NCBI GenBank assembly: GCA_003513015.1 | Contig: DOTA01000526.1 | Span: 1-8,521 of the forward strand | Source: Chloroflexota bacterium | GTDB taxonomy: Bacteria > Chloroflexota > Anaerolineae > Anaerolineales > UBA11858 | Length of the DNA stretch: 8,521 nucleotides | Direction of reading: 5' to 3' | Shown: piece by piece, positions 1 through 6,825 of the stretch | How the letters are laid out: each line of letters starts with the position of its first letter | Numbering within the stretch: the stretch's first letter is position 1 | The notes under the pieces: generated by a model | What the model was told of the DNA's origin: nothing | What the model saw: the letters and a program-made list of their open reading frames with translations, nothing else | Databases searched by the model: none | Translations under genes and position numbers: made by a program

Positions 1-765
1 CTGTGTTTACTAGATGAAGGTGAATTTCTCGGAGTAATCCCGCTGCCCGGAAGACAGGAACAAACCGCCAAATTTTTACGTAGCCGTATTTTTTTCTCAG
101 ATCAAGTTACAGTTACGGATGCCAGTGCGGGATATTCGCAGGTATTTGTCGTTGGTCCACAAGCCCAGGTTATCCTCGAATCGTTAGGGATTCAGCCGCC
201 GCCATTAAATCATCTCTCCACTGCCGAAATTGATGATCAAAGGGTGATTGTGATTGCACGGGAAATTTTTGCCGCGGTCAATTATCATTTGCTGTTGCCA
301 CCCGCCTCTCTGGATTTTTGGTTGGCAGCTTTATCCCAGAGAGATGCACAACCTTTGGATGTGGAAACCTTTGAAATTCTGCGCGTCGAATCCGGGGAAC
401 CAGGAACTTCCGCTGAGTTAATCTCCGATTACACACCTTTAGAAGTCGGATTGCAAAAAATGATCTCGGGTTCCAAGGGTTGTTACACGGGACAAGAGAT
501 CATCGCGCGCCAGGTCACCTACGATAAGATCACCAAGCATTTGGTGGGTTTGAAGGTGGACGAAAGGGTTAGGGTAGGGGCCTCTATTTTGGTGGATGCA
601 AAATCCGTTGGTACGGTAACCTCCGTGGCCCAGTCGCCGCGTTTTGGGCACATTGCATTGGGAGTGGTGCGCCGTCCTCACGCTGAGCCTGGATCGAATC
701 TGGTAATTTCTAGCGCTTCCGGTGCAAGCATCCCTGCCAGAGTTGCTGATCTGCCGTTTGCGTAA
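1..765 (+). CDS. ygfZ: YgfZ/GcvT-like folate-binding protein (5' end cut by window)
   Basis: The reading frame is open from base 1 to a TAA at 763-765, giving 254 residues with the N-terminus missing; an ATG-like start inside (for example the GTG near 244) is unlikely because recognisable protein continues upstream. The diagnostic signature of the YgfZ/CAF17 branch of the GcvT family, KGCYTGQE, lies at 475-498, with its conserved cysteine at codon 481-483. It is preceded by TPLEVGL (436-456), another family motif, and followed by a C-terminal barrel-like segment (LVGLKVDE ... GTVTSVAQSP ... ALGVVRR). In known members this is a cytoplasmic, tetrahydrofolate-binding protein that helps make or repair certain Fe-S enzymes; it is not a glycine-cleavage aminomethyltransferase, which lacks the KGCYxGQE signature. 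A hairpin terminator starts 20 bases after the stop, so this is the last gene of its transcript. Family is clear; the physiological client proteins are not. Confidence 0.9.
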   Translation: MCLLDEGEFLGVIPLPGRQEQTAKFLRSRIFFSDQVTVTDASAGYSQVFVVGPQAQVILESLGIQPPPLNHLSTAEIDDQRVIVIAREIFAAVNYHLLLPPASLDFWLAALSQRDAQPLDVETFEILRVESGEPGTSAELISDYTPLEVGLQKMISGSKGCYTGQEIIARQVTYDKITKHLVGLKVDERVRVGASILVDAKSVGTVTSVAQSPRFGHIALGVVRRPHAEPGSNLVISSASGASIPARVADLPFA

Positions 766-784
766 AACCTCAATTGTTACCTGA

Positions 785-824
785 AAAATATCCCGTTGAA
801 AACCCCAGCGGGATATTTTGTTTT
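785..824 (+). terminator. Intrinsic terminator after ygfZ
   Basis: An 11-bp perfect inverted repeat (AAAATATCCCG at 785-795, CGGGATATTTT at 809-819) encloses a 13-base loop and runs into TTTTGTTTT (816-824). It begins 20 bases after the ygfZ stop and separates that gene from the consensus promoter at 907. The stem is AT-rich at its base and the loop is rather long, so efficiency may be moderate. Confidence 0.75.
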
Positions 825-906
825 GGATTTAATAGCTGTTGCATGCAGTAATTAAAGTAAAGTATAAGAATATTGATATTTGGATACATAATTTTAATAA
901 AAAGTG

Positions 907-934
907 TTGACAAAGTTTAAATAATATGTATAAT
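907..934 (+). promoter_or_regulatory. Consensus sigma-70-type promoter for the small protein/SHOCT unit
   Basis: TTGACA (907-912) and TATAAT (929-934) match the primary sigma factor consensus at all twelve positions, with a 16-bp spacer. The roughly 65 bases upstream (840-906) are very AT-rich with A and T runs, as expected of an UP element. The predicted start of transcription is near 941, giving a leader of about 40 bases before the ATG at 981. No operator-like palindrome overlaps the boxes, so strong constitutive expression is the simplest reading; that is an inference. Confidence 0.85.
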
Positions 935-980
935 GTAGATGTAAATTCAAATAGGTTATTGAAAATATCAAGGTGAGAAA

Positions 981-1151
981 ATGTTAGAGAATGAAAACAA
1001 TAGCCCAAAAGCAGCCGCCAATCCATCTGAGAAGGGGTTGGTTTCAAAACTGGAGAGATTTCTCGGTGGCGCACTGGCACGAATAAGAAGTGCCTGGCAG
1101 AACAAAAGCGCTTCAACCGGCATCCAGTTTTACATCGAAACGGATGATTGA
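981..1151 (+). CDS. Small protein of 56 residues, unknown function
   Basis: ATG at 981 to TGA at 1149-1151, preceded by AAGGTGA at 970-976, a good ribosome binding site four bases from the start, and lying about 40 bases after a consensus promoter. I do not recognise the family. The N-terminal third (residues 1-17) is polar and probably disordered (MLENENNSPKAAANPSEK). Residues 18-40 (core KLERFLGGALARIRSAW) could form a cationic amphipathic helix with Leu/Phe/Ile/Trp on one face and Lys/Arg on the other. The tail reads TGIQFYIETDD. There is no signal peptide, no real membrane span and no cysteine. The next gene, a SHOCT-like domain protein, starts 74 bases downstream on the same strand with no terminator between, so the two are probably co-transcribed. 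A role at the membrane surface or as a partner of the SHOCT-like protein is possible but is only inference. Confidence 0.7.
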   Translation: MLENENNSPKAAANPSEKGLVSKLERFLGGALARIRSAWQNKSASTGIQFYIETDD

Positions 1152-1225
1152 GTTTGCCCAGCGAAGCAGATCTCATTCGATAATTGCTATCAGAAATATT
1201 TATGTAAAATAGAAAGGAGTCGAAA

Positions 1226-1612
1226 ATGAACACAACCAATGAACGCATGTTAATTTTGAAAATGATCGAAACCGGCAAGATCAGCGCTGAAGAAGGTGCC
1301 AAATTGCTGACCTCGGTCGATCCGGAACCCCCTGTAAAAGGACCAAAGGCAGTTGTTCCCCGTAGAACTGGCGAAGCCCAATGGTTCCGAGTCCGGGTTT
1401 CAGATTCAAAGACCGGCAAAATGAAGGCTATGGTCAATTTGCCCATCAGCCTCATGGATTGGGGCTTGCGAGTAGGCGCTCAATTTGCCCCTGAGATGGA
1501 AGGAATCGACCTGGGTGAACTATCCGAAATTTTGCGCTCCGGCGCAGATGGCAAAATTGTGGAAGTTATCGACGAAGAAGATGGCGAGCACGTAGAAATT
1601 TACATTGAGTGA
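1226..1612 (+). CDS. SHOCT-like domain protein (YvlB/LiaX N-terminal-like)
   Basis: A 128-residue protein, ATG at 1226 with AAAGGAG at 1213-1219, six bases away. Residues 5-30 (NERMLILKMIETGKISAEEGAKLLTS) form the short two-helix module seen at the N-terminus of YvlB/LiaX-type proteins, typically written ILxMIExGKISxEEAxxLL. A Pro-rich linker (31-47) follows. A second conserved region (52-128) carries WFRVRVSDSKTGKMK, VNLPISLMDWGLRVGAQF and an acidic end, DEEDGEHVEIYIE. There is no signal peptide or membrane span, so it should be cytoplasmic. Relatives with this domain in Firmicutes are linked to cell-envelope stress, but their biochemical activity is unknown and I do not transfer that role with confidence. 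It is the second gene of a two-gene unit and is followed directly by a strong bidirectional terminator. Confidence 0.8.
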   Translation: MNTTNERMLILKMIETGKISAEEGAKLLTSVDPEPPVKGPKAVVPRRTGEAQWFRVRVSDSKTGKMKAMVNLPISLMDWGLRVGAQFAPEMEGIDLGELSEILRSGADGKIVEVIDEEDGEHVEIYIE

Positions 1613-1637
1613 ACCTTACTTATCCTCCAAGAAATAA

Positions 1638-1669
1638 AACACACCCCGCACTCAAGTGCGGGGTGTGTT
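1638..1669. terminator. Bidirectional intrinsic terminator between converging genes
   Basis: A perfect 14-bp stem (1638-1651 with 1656-1669) has a four-base TCAA loop and a GC-rich core (CACCCCGCAC / GTGCGGGGTG). On the minus strand the stem continues into TTTTATTTC, a proper U-tract for the S1-domain gene that ends at 1690. On the plus strand the tract after the stem is poorer (TTGATTAATC), although the stem itself ends in TT, so termination of the SHOCT-like gene may rely mainly on stem strength. Confidence 0.9.
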
Positions 1670-1689
1670 GATTAATCTGCAATTCAATT

Positions 1690-2430
1690 TTACTCAGCAG
1701 CCGTTTTGACTTTCTTGTTCAGGGTGCGTGAGAAAATATCTTCCAATTCATTGTTGCTGGCCTGACCCTTTTTGGGCTTGCTGGTTGAAGTGTTCTCTTG
1801 CTTTGAGCGTTCCATGGCTTCGCGGATGGCAACTTCCATCGCGGTCGGAACGGGTTTGTCATCTTCTTGTTCCTGAAATTCCTGGACGGCTTCTTTGGTC
1901 ACTTTTTCGGGGTCTTCCAATAAAGCTTTTACGCTCAGCTTAATCTGTTTTTTGCGGCGGTTGACACTCAAAACTTTTACTTCGATTTCGTCGCCTTCCG
2001 AGACTGCTTCACCAGGGGTGCGAATGTAACCATGCGCCAACTCACTGATGTGAACCAACCCGGGGCGTTCTGCGCCAATTTCAACAAATGCGCCGTATTT
2101 TTCAAGATGCGAAACCGTACCTTTGACAGCCATCCCCTCTTTGATGTCGCGCCACTCTAATGCCAGCGGTTTGATCATGGTTAGTTCAACCCGGTCTTTT
2201 TTCGGCGAAACCCGTTTCACCCAGACATCTACACTCTGACCGACTTGAACTACATCTTCAACCTTATTCACCTTTTCGCTCTGAAGTTGTGAAATGTGTA
2301 CAAAACCAGGGATCCCCATCCCGAAATCAACCACTGCGCCCCCCAACATTGTCTTCACTACGGTTCCCGTAAGTTTATCTTTGCGCTCGATCTCATCAAT
2401 ATTCTCGGGGGTTTTTACTTCAGCTTCCAT
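1690..2430 (-). CDS. Protein with two S1 RNA-binding domains
   Basis: A 246-residue protein from ATG at 2430. Upstream in-frame TTG (2460) and ATG (2451) exist, but only the 2430 start has a Shine-Dalgarno (GGAGAG, 2438-2443), and the extra residues fit no domain. Two S1 beta-barrels are evident: residues about 18-85 (GTVVKTMLGGAVVDFG, IPGFVHISQL) and about 97-167 (GTVSHLEKYGAFVEIG, RPGLVHISEL), each ending in a basic KKDRVELT/KKQIKLS strand. A charged, low-complexity tail of about 75 residues, with a short basic end (NKKVKTAAE), follows. S1 domains bind single-stranded RNA; paired copies occur in ribosomal protein S1 (usually four to six) and in small S1-like factors. With only two copies and no enzyme domain, this is probably an RNA or ribosome accessory factor, not rpsA proper. 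It has its own promoter and shares a terminator with the converging unit. Confidence 0.88.
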   Translation of the reverse strand: MEAEVKTPENIDEIERKDKLTGTVVKTMLGGAVVDFGMGIPGFVHISQLQSEKVNKVEDVVQVGQSVDVWVKRVSPKKDRVELTMIKPLALEWRDIKEGMAVKGTVSHLEKYGAFVEIGAERPGLVHISELAHGYIRTPGEAVSEGDEIEVKVLSVNRRKKQIKLSVKALLEDPEKVTKEAVQEFQEQEDDKPVPTAMEVAIREAMERSKQENTSTSKPKKGQASNNELEDIFSRTLNKKVKTAAE

Positions 2431-2437
2431 AATGCCA

Positions 2438-2443
2438 CTCTCC
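2438..2443 (-). promoter_or_regulatory. Ribosome binding site that fixes the S1 protein start
   Basis: GGAGAG read on the minus strand lies seven bases before the ATG at 2430. The upstream in-frame ATG at 2451 and TTG at 2460 have only AT-rich sequence before them, so 2430 is the preferred start. Confidence 0.75.
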
Positions 2444-2461
2444 ACGTGCATAAAATACAAA

Positions 2462-2479
2462 TTCGGCTGCTTAGCCGAA
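2462..2479 (-). other. Short hairpin at the predicted 5' end of the S1 protein mRNA
   Basis: A perfect 7-bp inverted repeat (TTCGGCT/AGCCGAA) with a four-base loop. The promoter at 2485-2513 predicts transcription starting near 2478, so this stem would sit at the very 5' end of the mRNA, a placement known to protect transcripts from 5'-dependent decay. On the minus strand TTTGTATTTT follows, so a weak terminator or attenuator is the alternative reading. Confidence 0.5.
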
Positions 2480-2484
2480 GGGTG

Positions 2485-2513
2485 ATTATACTAGCCGCAT
2501 TGCGATATGTCAA
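2485..2513 (-). promoter_or_regulatory. Consensus sigma-70-type promoter for the S1-domain gene
   Basis: On the minus strand TTGACA (2508-2513) and TATAAT (2485-2490) match the consensus perfectly with the optimal 17-bp spacer (2491-2507). It lies in the 165-base gap between the mfd stop and the S1 gene, so the S1 gene can be expressed independently of the upstream pth-mfd run. Predicted leader length is about 48 bases. Confidence 0.88.
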
Positions 2514-2595
2514 AGAAAGATACCCTAAAATTTGTTAGGAAAATCACTTTTCTCATGGAGCTTTTAGAATGCCTGGGTTGCAAATTGCTTCTTGA

Positions 2596-5500
2596 TCACG
2601 CAGCAGGCAGCGTAATTTGTGACTGGGAAAGGGATAGTTTCTCCAGGATGTCAGCCAACAACCCCGGCCATTCCCGGCCATCGGGATCAAACCGCACCCA
2701 ATAAGCGGATTTTCCCACTCGAACCCGGGAGTGCAAATCGGGTCTTTCAGGTGGTACCACCCCCTCAGGGAACCTCAGCACCATCTGGTTCCCCTCCATG
2801 CTGATGCTAGTCAGCCCCGCTTGCCCCGCCAAAAGCTTGATGCGCATCTGATACAGCAAATTCGAGACCGATTCCGGCAGTGGCCCAAAGCGATCCCCAA
2901 ATTCAGCGGCCAGAGCCTCGATCTCATCCAAGGCTGCCAAATCGGCCATACGCCGGTACAGCCCCAGACGGATATTTTGATCGGGGATGTAATCAGGCGG
3001 GATGTTCGTATCCAGGGGTAATTCTACCGCCACTAATGGACGGTGCACGCTGAACGCCAGCGTATCTTTATCCAAGGGTTGCCCGCTCTCAGCCCGTAAA
3101 CGTTTGACGGATTCTGCTAACAGCCGCGTGTAAAGGTGAAAACCCACCGCAGCCACATGCCCGTGCTGCCGCGCCCCCAAAATATCCCCGGCCCCACGGA
3201 TTTCCAGGTCACGCATGGCGATGTTGAAGCCCGCCCCCAGTTGCGTGTTCTCGGCCAGAGTTTCCAGGCGCTCCGCACCCTCCACGGTGGGCTTGCGCTT
3301 GGCGTGTTTGAAGAAATAGGCATACGCCCGCTGTGCCCCGCGCCCCACGCGCCCGCGCAATTGATAAAGTTGCGCCAGCCCGAAGGTATCGGCCCGGTCG
3401 ATGATCAACGTGTTGGCATTGGGAATATCCAACCCAGATTCAATAATTGAAGTCGAAAGCAAAATGTCGATTTTGCCCTCACTGAATTCATCCATACGCG
3501 TCGAGAGTTCAGTCTCAGGCATTTGCCCGTGGGCCACGCCGATGCGCGCTTCGGGCACCAACCCCTCAAGGTGGCCGCGCATCCCCAAAATAGTCTGCAC
3601 CCGGTTATGCACAAAGAAGATTTGCCCGCCGCGCTCCAACTCGCGTAGCACCGCCCGCCGTACCAGGCGCGGGTTATACGGCCCTACATGCGTGATGATC
3701 GGCAGGCGCTCCTCCGGGGGCGTGGTAATCGTAGAAATATCGCGCACCCCGGTCAGGGTCATGTAAAGCGTGCGCGGGATGGGTGTGGCCGTCATGGTTA
3801 GCACATCCACTTCGGTGCGCATCTTCTTCAGGGATTCCTTGTGAGTCACCCCAAAACGTTGCTCCTCATCAATGATGAGCAACCCTAAATCCTTGAAAAT
3901 CACATCGCTCGAAAACAGCCGGTGCGTGCCGATTAGGATATCCACCCCTCCTTGCGCCAGCTTGTAGAGAATTTTGCGCTGTTGCTGCGGCGTGCGAAAG
4001 CGCGAGAGCATCTCCACTACCACCGGGAAGGCGGCCATGCGGTCGCGGAAAGTTTGGTAATGTTGCTGCGCCAGCACCGTAGTGGGCACCAACAAAGCCA
4101 CCTGCTTGCCATCCATCACAGCTTTGAAGGCCGCGCGCAGGGCAATTTCGGTTTTGCCGAAGCCCACATCGCCGCACACCAGCCGGTCCATGGGGCGCGG
4201 GGCCTCCATATCGCGTTTCACATCAGCCAGCACGCGCAGTTGATCATCGGTTTCAATGTAAGGGAAACTGCCCTCCAGTTCGGCCTGCCAGGGGGTATCT
4301 TCATTGAAAGCGTGGCCTTCCACCACGTTGCGTTGGGCATATAACTCTAACAATTCCTCGGCCATCTCCTCCACGGCCTCTTTGACCTTGCTTTTGGCAT
4401 TGGCCCATTGCGGGCTGCCCAAGCGCGTCGGGCTGGGTTCGCGCCCATCCGGCCCCACATAGCGGGTCAACCGGTCGGCCTGATGCACGGGCACGAAAAG
4501 CTGGTCGCTATCGGCATATTTCAGGCACAGATATTCGCGCTCGGCGCGCTCGATGGTGCGCCGCACCATCCCCACAAACCGACCCACCCCGTGATCGACA
4601 TGCACCACCCAATCGCCGGGTTTGAAATCCGCATAAGCGGATTCGGGGGCCTCGGCTATCGTGCGATGGCGCTGCCGCGGTTGGGGACGCCGCCAGCCGA
4701 AGATTTCACCATCCGTCAGCAGATGCAGATGGGAACCGGAATCCTCGCTGAGCATCCAGCCATCCCCCAGGGAACCTTTGACAAATTGGGGTGGATGTTT
4801 AACTGGAATTTGGGGGTGATACTGTTCCCCCCAGAGTTCCTCCAATCTGGAAATTTGCCGCGAGACCAGTATTAGAGAGTCGCCCTGGCTGGCCTGCTGT
4901 GAAAGATGCTCCATCACCTGGCGGAGTTGGCCGCCAAAACGCGGGTTGGGGGAAAATTTTTGGGCCAGTAGGGGCGCAGCCTGCTGTGCCACTATTGATA
5001 ATGCGGAAACCGGCCCAAGTTCCAGGGTGCGGACCTCAGGCAGGGAATCCTGAATCTGGTCGAGGCTCAAATAAGGGATGGGGAAATCTTCGGGCAGCGT
5101 GCCATCTTCAATGTAATCCTTGCGTAAGGCCACGGCCTGTTCTTCCTGTTCAGTGATCGTGCTGAACACGGTTTCCCGGTTTTCGATCAGCACCAGGGCG
5201 TTGCCCGGCAGATAATCGAGCAGGCTGGCCGGGGTGGGGTGCAACAGGGGAATATGATATTCGGTGGGTTGGTCGCTTTCAGCTTTGAGAGACGCTTCAC
5301 GTTCCACAAATTCGCGCGCCGGGGTGATGAGCAAGCGCGCTATGGTCTCACTGGTGCGCTGTGTGGAGGGGTCGAAGTGGCGCAGGGTGTCTATCTCGTC
5401 GCCAAAAAATTCGAGGCGCGTGGGCCGTGCCTCGGCTGCCGGCCAGATATCCAGGATGCCACCGCGGCGGGCAAACTGGCCGGGCGAGATCACGGTGTTG

Positions 5501-6024
5501 ACGGGTTCATAGCCCAGGCTTACCCAACTGCGGGTGAGTTCATCGGGCTGTACGATTTGCTCAAGTTTGAGCGTGCGCGTGGCTTTGATGAAATCGCGGC
5601 GCGGCAAGGTGCGCGTCATCAGGGCACGCGCCGGGGCCACGATGATGGGCGGCGGATCATCCGCGCCGCCCGCGCCGGGGATTTGCCGCGCGGCCAGGGC
5701 AGTGAGGGCCAGCAGGCGGTCGCGGCGCGTGGTGGCACCCCAGGCAGCCGGTTCGTAAAAGAGCGGGTTAGGTTCCGGGAAGAAGTAGCGCGGCACCTCC
5801 GGGCACCATAGGGAGAGTTCATCCGCTAAAGTCAGGGCATAATCGGCGCGGTCAGAGATTAGCAGGAGCGGAACATTCAGCGCTTTTTGCAGCGCGGCCA
5901 ACACGGGCAGCCGCACCGCCCGGTGCAGCCCCAAGTTGGAGAGAGGCACTCCATTTTGGAGATCTGTCAGGATGGCCTGAAAGGCTGCTTGAGCCTGGAT
6001 GGTGAAAATAATTTGATCGAGCAT
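2596..6024 (-). CDS. mfd: Transcription-repair coupling factor Mfd
   Basis: A 1142-residue protein from ATG at 6024, normal length for Mfd (about 1150). Mfd recognises RNA polymerase stalled at DNA damage, pushes it off by ATP-driven DNA translocation and recruits UvrA. Seen in order: a UvrB-like N-terminal region with [10 protein letters not shown] (about 186-195); the RNA-polymerase interacting domain starting [15 protein letters not shown] (about 469-483) with [16 protein letters not shown] (498-513); Walker A GDVGFGKT (618-625); DEEQ box (719-722); TATPIPR (745-751); helicase motif VI region RGRVGRG (890-896); the RecG-like translocation motif [13 protein letters not shown] (from 938); and the C-terminal TRCF domain (about 980-1085). 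An alternative GTG start at 6081 would overlap the pth stop and add 19 residues (including RIQHSTFRI) encoded by a tandem repeat, so I reject it. No clear Shine-Dalgarno precedes 6024; coupling to pth translation is likely. No convincing hairpin terminator follows. Confidence 0.97.
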   Translation of the reverse strand: MLDQIIFTIQAQAAFQAILTDLQNGVPLSNLGLHRAVRLPVLAALQKALNVPLLLISDRADYALTLADELSLWCPEVPRYFFPEPNPLFYEPAAWGATTRRDRLLALTALAARQIPGAGGADDPPPIIVAPARALMTRTLPRRDFIKATRTLKLEQIVQPDELTRSWVSLGYEPVNTVISPGQFARRGGILDIWPAAEARPTRLEFFGDEIDTLRHFDPSTQRTSETIARLLITPAREFVEREASLKAESDQPTEYHIPLLHPTPASLLDYLPGNALVLIENRETVFSTITEQEEQAVALRKDYIEDGTLPEDFPIPYLSLDQIQDSLPEVRTLELGPVSALSIVAQQAAPLLAQKFSPNPRFGGQLRQVMEHLSQQASQGDSLILVSRQISRLEELWGEQYHPQIPVKHPPQFVKGSLGDGWMLSEDSGSHLHLLTDGEIFGWRRPQPRQRHRTIAEAPESAYADFKPGDWVVHVDHGVGRFVGMVRRTIERAEREYLCLKYADSDQLFVPVHQADRLTRYVGPDGREPSPTRLGSPQWANAKSKVKEAVEEMAEELLELYAQRNVVEGHAFNEDTPWQAELEGSFPYIETDDQLRVLADVKRDMEAPRPMDRLVCGDVGFGKTEIALRAAFKAVMDGKQVALLVPTTVLAQQHYQTFRDRMAAFPVVVEMLSRFRTPQQQRKILYKLAQGGVDILIGTHRLFSSDVIFKDLGLLIIDEEQRFGVTHKESLKKMRTEVDVLTMTATPIPRTLYMTLTGVRDISTITTPPEERLPIITHVGPYNPRLVRRAVLRELERGGQIFFVHNRVQTILGMRGHLEGLVPEARIGVAHGQMPETELSTRMDEFSEGKIDILLSTSIIESGLDIPNANTLIIDRADTFGLAQLYQLRGRVGRGAQRAYAYFFKHAKRKPTVEGAERLETLAENTQLGAGFNIAMRDLEIRGAGDILGARQHGHVAAVGFHLYTRLLAESVKRLRAESGQPLDKDTLAFSVHRPLVAVELPLDTNIPPDYIPDQNIRLGLYRRMADLAALDEIEALAAEFGDRFGPLPESVSNLLYQMRIKLLAGQAGLTSISMEGNQMVLRFPEGVVPPERPDLHSRVRVGKSAYWVRFDPDGREWPGLLADILEKLSLSQSQITLPAA

Positions 6025-6033
6025 CGTCAAAAT

Positions 6034-6061
6034 TCTGAATGTGGAATGCTGAATGCGGAAT
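6034..6061. repeat. Four tandem heptamers at the pth/mfd junction
   Basis: Four consecutive 7-base units in register: TCTGAAT, GTGGAAT, GCTGAAT, GCGGAAT (each ends GAAT). Taken as 14-base units, the two copies differ at two positions. The array fills most of the 46-base gap between the pth stop and the mfd ATG. Confidence 0.75.
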
Positions 6062-6070
6062 AAATATCTC

Positions 6071-6748
6071 TCATGGCTCACTGCTTCGATTGTATTCCGT
6101 CATGGCTTGCTGAATACCCTCCCGCAGATATGCGAGAGCAGCGTCGGCGGCGCGGTCGAGATAGCTGGTGAGAAACTCGCTTTCCTCTTTGGAAAACGGC
6201 TTGAGTACATAATCGGCGGCCTGCCGAGAGCCAAAGGAACGCCCCACGCCCAAACGCAGACGCGGAAAATCTGGTGTACCCAACTGTTGGATGATCGAGG
6301 TCATGCCTTTGTGTCCGGCTGAGCCGCCGGAGGGTTTCATGCGGATGGTATCGAAGGGTAGATCGACATCATCGTAGGCGATCAGTAAGTTTTTCAACGG
6401 AATTTTGTAGAACTTAACCAGCGCCCCCACGGCTTGCCCGGAGGCGTTCATAAAAGTTTGGGGTTTGGCCAGGTAAATGCGCTGGTTTTGGGAGCGGCCA
6501 TCGGTGATCAGGGCTTTGAACTGGGTGCGGGTAAAACTTAGGTTCAGGCGCTCGGCCAGACGATCGACCAACATAAAGCCGATGTTGTGGCGCGTATCGC
6601 GGTAATCTTTGCCGGGGTTGCCTAAACCGACGATCAAATAGGGTTGGCTTTCGGACGCCGCGGAATCAACATGGTCTGCGGCCTCGGATTGCTCCGGGGT
6701 GTGCATAATGCCCCGCAGGGCGTCGAAGAGTTTGTCGAGGTCGGTCAT
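6071..6748 (-). CDS. pth: Peptidyl-tRNA hydrolase
   Basis: Pth cleaves peptidyl-tRNAs released from stalled ribosomes and recycles the tRNA; it is an essential cytoplasmic enzyme. With the ATG at 6748 the product is 225 residues. Family motifs: LIVGLGNPGKDYRDTRHNIGF (38-58) with the substrate Asn44 and catalytic His54; KPQTFMNASG with Asn101; YDDVDLP with the conserved Asp126-Asp127 pair; GGSAGHKGM with His146. In E. coli the residue after the last His is Asn; here it is Lys147. The first 36 residues are an acidic, probably disordered extension, whereas typical Pth starts one or two residues before LIVGLGNPG. A second ATG at 6706 would give 211 residues and has a weak G-rich sequence before it; neither start has a convincing Shine-Dalgarno, so the start is uncertain. 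mfd follows on the same strand, a conserved neighbourhood in many bacteria. Confidence 0.95.
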   Translation of the reverse strand: MTDLDKLFDALRGIMHTPEQSEAADHVDSAASESQPYLIVGLGNPGKDYRDTRHNIGFMLVDRLAERLNLSFTRTQFKALITDGRSQNQRIYLAKPQTFMNASGQAVGALVKFYKIPLKNLLIAYDDVDLPFDTIRMKPSGGSAGHKGMTSIIQQLGTPDFPRLRLGVGRSFGSRQAADYVLKPFSKEESEFLTSYLDRAADAALAYLREGIQQAMTEYNRSSEP

Positions 6749-6754
6749 GGGTGG

Positions 6755-6786
6755 GTAGTTGAGTAGTCAGGTAGTTGGTTAGTGAG
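6755..6786. repeat. Four tandem degenerate octamers before pth
   Basis: Four consecutive 8-base units: GTAGTTGA, GTAGTCAG, GTAGTTGG, TTAGTGAG, beginning seven bases from the upstream pth ATG. They occupy the half of the gap nearest pth. Confidence 0.7.
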
Positions 6787-6789
6787 CAA

Positions 6790-6824
6790 CTTGCAACGTG
6801 TGGCTTGGGTCTTGTAGCTTGCAC
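6790..6824. repeat. Five tandem degenerate heptamers downstream of the surface-protein gene
   Basis: Five 7-base units in unbroken register: CTTGCAA, CGTGTGG, CTTGGGT, CTTGTAG, CTTGCAC (loose consensus CTTGNNN). The array ends two bases before the stop codon of the surface-protein gene, so together with the octamers it takes up nearly the whole 77-base gap. Confidence 0.7.
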
Positions 6825-6825
6825 T

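Noticed and set aside
1154..1184. Possible internal promoter (TTGCCC, GATAAT) before the SHOCT-like gene
   Set aside because: The spacer is 19 bp and the -35 box is poor; co-transcription from the consensus promoter at 907 explains expression better.
829..1455. A 208-codon minus-strand open frame
   Set aside because: It runs antisense through the consensus promoter, the small protein and the SHOCT-like gene, and its translation is low-complexity with no domain.
2520..2570. Terminator for mfd
   Set aside because: Only a 5-bp AT-only GAAAA/TTTTC pairing and a distant CTAAAA/TTTTAG pairing are visible, with no GC-rich stem; not supportable as an intrinsic terminator.
3136..5811. Several long plus-strand open frames opposite mfd (for example 4408-4875 and 5239-5811)
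   Set aside because: They are antisense frames in GC-rich coding DNA, their translations look like no known family, and the minus-strand Mfd frame is unmistakable across the whole stretch.
6025..6081. GTG at 6081 as the start of mfd
   Set aside because: It overlaps the pth stop, the added residues are encoded by the heptamer array, and Mfd homology begins after the ATG at 6024.
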